Below, in pieces: positions 6,856 to 7,132 of a stretch of DNA of 7,132 nucleotides. The first letter of the stretch is position 1. Every line of letters starts with the position of its first letter. The notes beneath the pieces are model-generated. The model ran no database searches. It saw only the letters and a program-made list of their open reading frames with translations, and was not told the origin of the DNA. A program made the translations under genes and the position numbers. The stretch comes from Acidimicrobiales bacterium (GTDB lineage Bacteria > Actinomycetota > Acidimicrobiia > Acidimicrobiales > Poriferisodaliceae), in the NCBI GenBank assembly GCA_020631315.1, contig JAHDHM010000189.1:1-7132 (forward strand), in the 5' to 3' direction.

Positions 6856-7132
6856 AGACCCGTACCGCCTCGTCCCCTCCATCCGGAGCAGAGGGGCACC
6901 CGAGCCTCGGGACGAACACCGGATGGGCACTCGCCTCCGAGGTGAGCCAACTCGGCTTCGGACTCGTCGTGCTGTTCGCCAGTGCGCGGGCGCTCGGCGA
7001 CGAGCAATACGGGCGATTGGCGGCCGTGCTCGCTTCGGCGCTCGTTCTGTCTTCGCTGGCCCAACTCGGGGCGCAGCAACTGACCCGTTCGGTCAGCCCC
7101 AACGTTCACCGGCCGGGCGCTCCGTCCAACCG
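6852..7132 (+). CDS. Wzx-type polysaccharide flippase (3' partial)
   Basis: This frame starts at GTG 6852, overlaps the previous stop in GTGA, and runs open to the window end (93 full codons). After a polar N-terminus of about 20 residues comes a first membrane helix (about 24-44), then ARALGDEQYG (45-54), a second helix (about 56-73) and LGAQQLTRSVS. The pattern of helix, 'A-R-x-L-G-x-x-x-Y-G', helix, 'L-G-x-x-x-L-x-R' is typical of the N-terminus of oligosaccharide flippases of the MOP superfamily. These move the undecaprenyl-linked repeat unit across the cytoplasmic membrane. Position in an operon with a polymerase and Wzz/BY-kinase supports this. The remaining helices (family usually 12-14) lie beyond the window. 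GAAGG sits directly against the start, too close for a normal ribosome binding site, so initiation is probably coupled to the upstream gene. Confidence 0.8.
   Translation, partial: MKTRTASSPPSGAEGHPSLGTNTGWALASEVSQLGFGLVVLFASARALGDEQYGRLAAVLASALVLSSLAQLGAQQLTRSVSPNVHRPGAPSN

Noticed and set aside
1..7132. tRNA or rRNA genes, CRISPR arrays, insertion sequences, attachment sites
   Set aside because: No cloverleaf-like or rRNA-like stretches, regularly spaced repeats, transposase motifs or terminal inverted repeats were seen; almost all bases are accounted for by co-directional coding genes.

Overview
The window is GC-rich, with GC-rich third codon positions and frequent GTG starts. All genes lie on the + strand and are tightly packed. 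Long Thr/Ser/Pro linkers in exported proteins, high GC and a Wzz domain fused to a tyrosine-kinase domain suggest a high-GC actinobacterium, perhaps of the Acidimicrobiia (Ilumatobacter-like). That placement is inference from style, not from a marker gene.

The locus looks like part of a Wzx/Wzy-type surface polysaccharide (exopolysaccharide or capsule) operon. In order it holds: (1) the 3' part of a Wzz/BY-kinase chain-length regulator (1-1476, 5' end outside the window); (2) a multi-pass Wzy/O-antigen-ligase-like polymerase (1481-2800); (3) a short GT-B glycosyltransferase (2797-3777); (4) a membrane-anchored right-handed beta-helix protein with a Thr-rich stalk and a second C-terminal membrane helix (3817-5499); (5) a paralogous beta-helix protein with an N-terminal Thr/Ser stalk (about 5599-6855, probably beginning further upstream); (6) the 5' end of a Wzx-type flippase (6852 to beyond the window). 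Genes 1/2 are 4 nt apart. Genes 2/3 and 5/6 overlap in GTGA. Genes 3/4 are 39 nt apart. No stretch over 300 bases lacks a gene.

A plausible joint scheme: glycosyltransferases build a lipid-linked repeat unit, Wzx flips it, Wzy polymerises it, and the Wzz/BY-kinase sets chain length. The two beta-helix proteins are predicted to face outward and may bind, cut, epimerise or tether the polymer.

The most unusual point is the junction of the two beta-helix genes. The second has no ATG, GTG or TTG able to include its obvious N-terminal signal anchor. Its frame is the same as the upstream gene's and stays open right back to that gene's TGA. An ATC start, TGA readthrough giving one large protein with mirror-image architecture, or a point mutation or sequencing error could each explain this.
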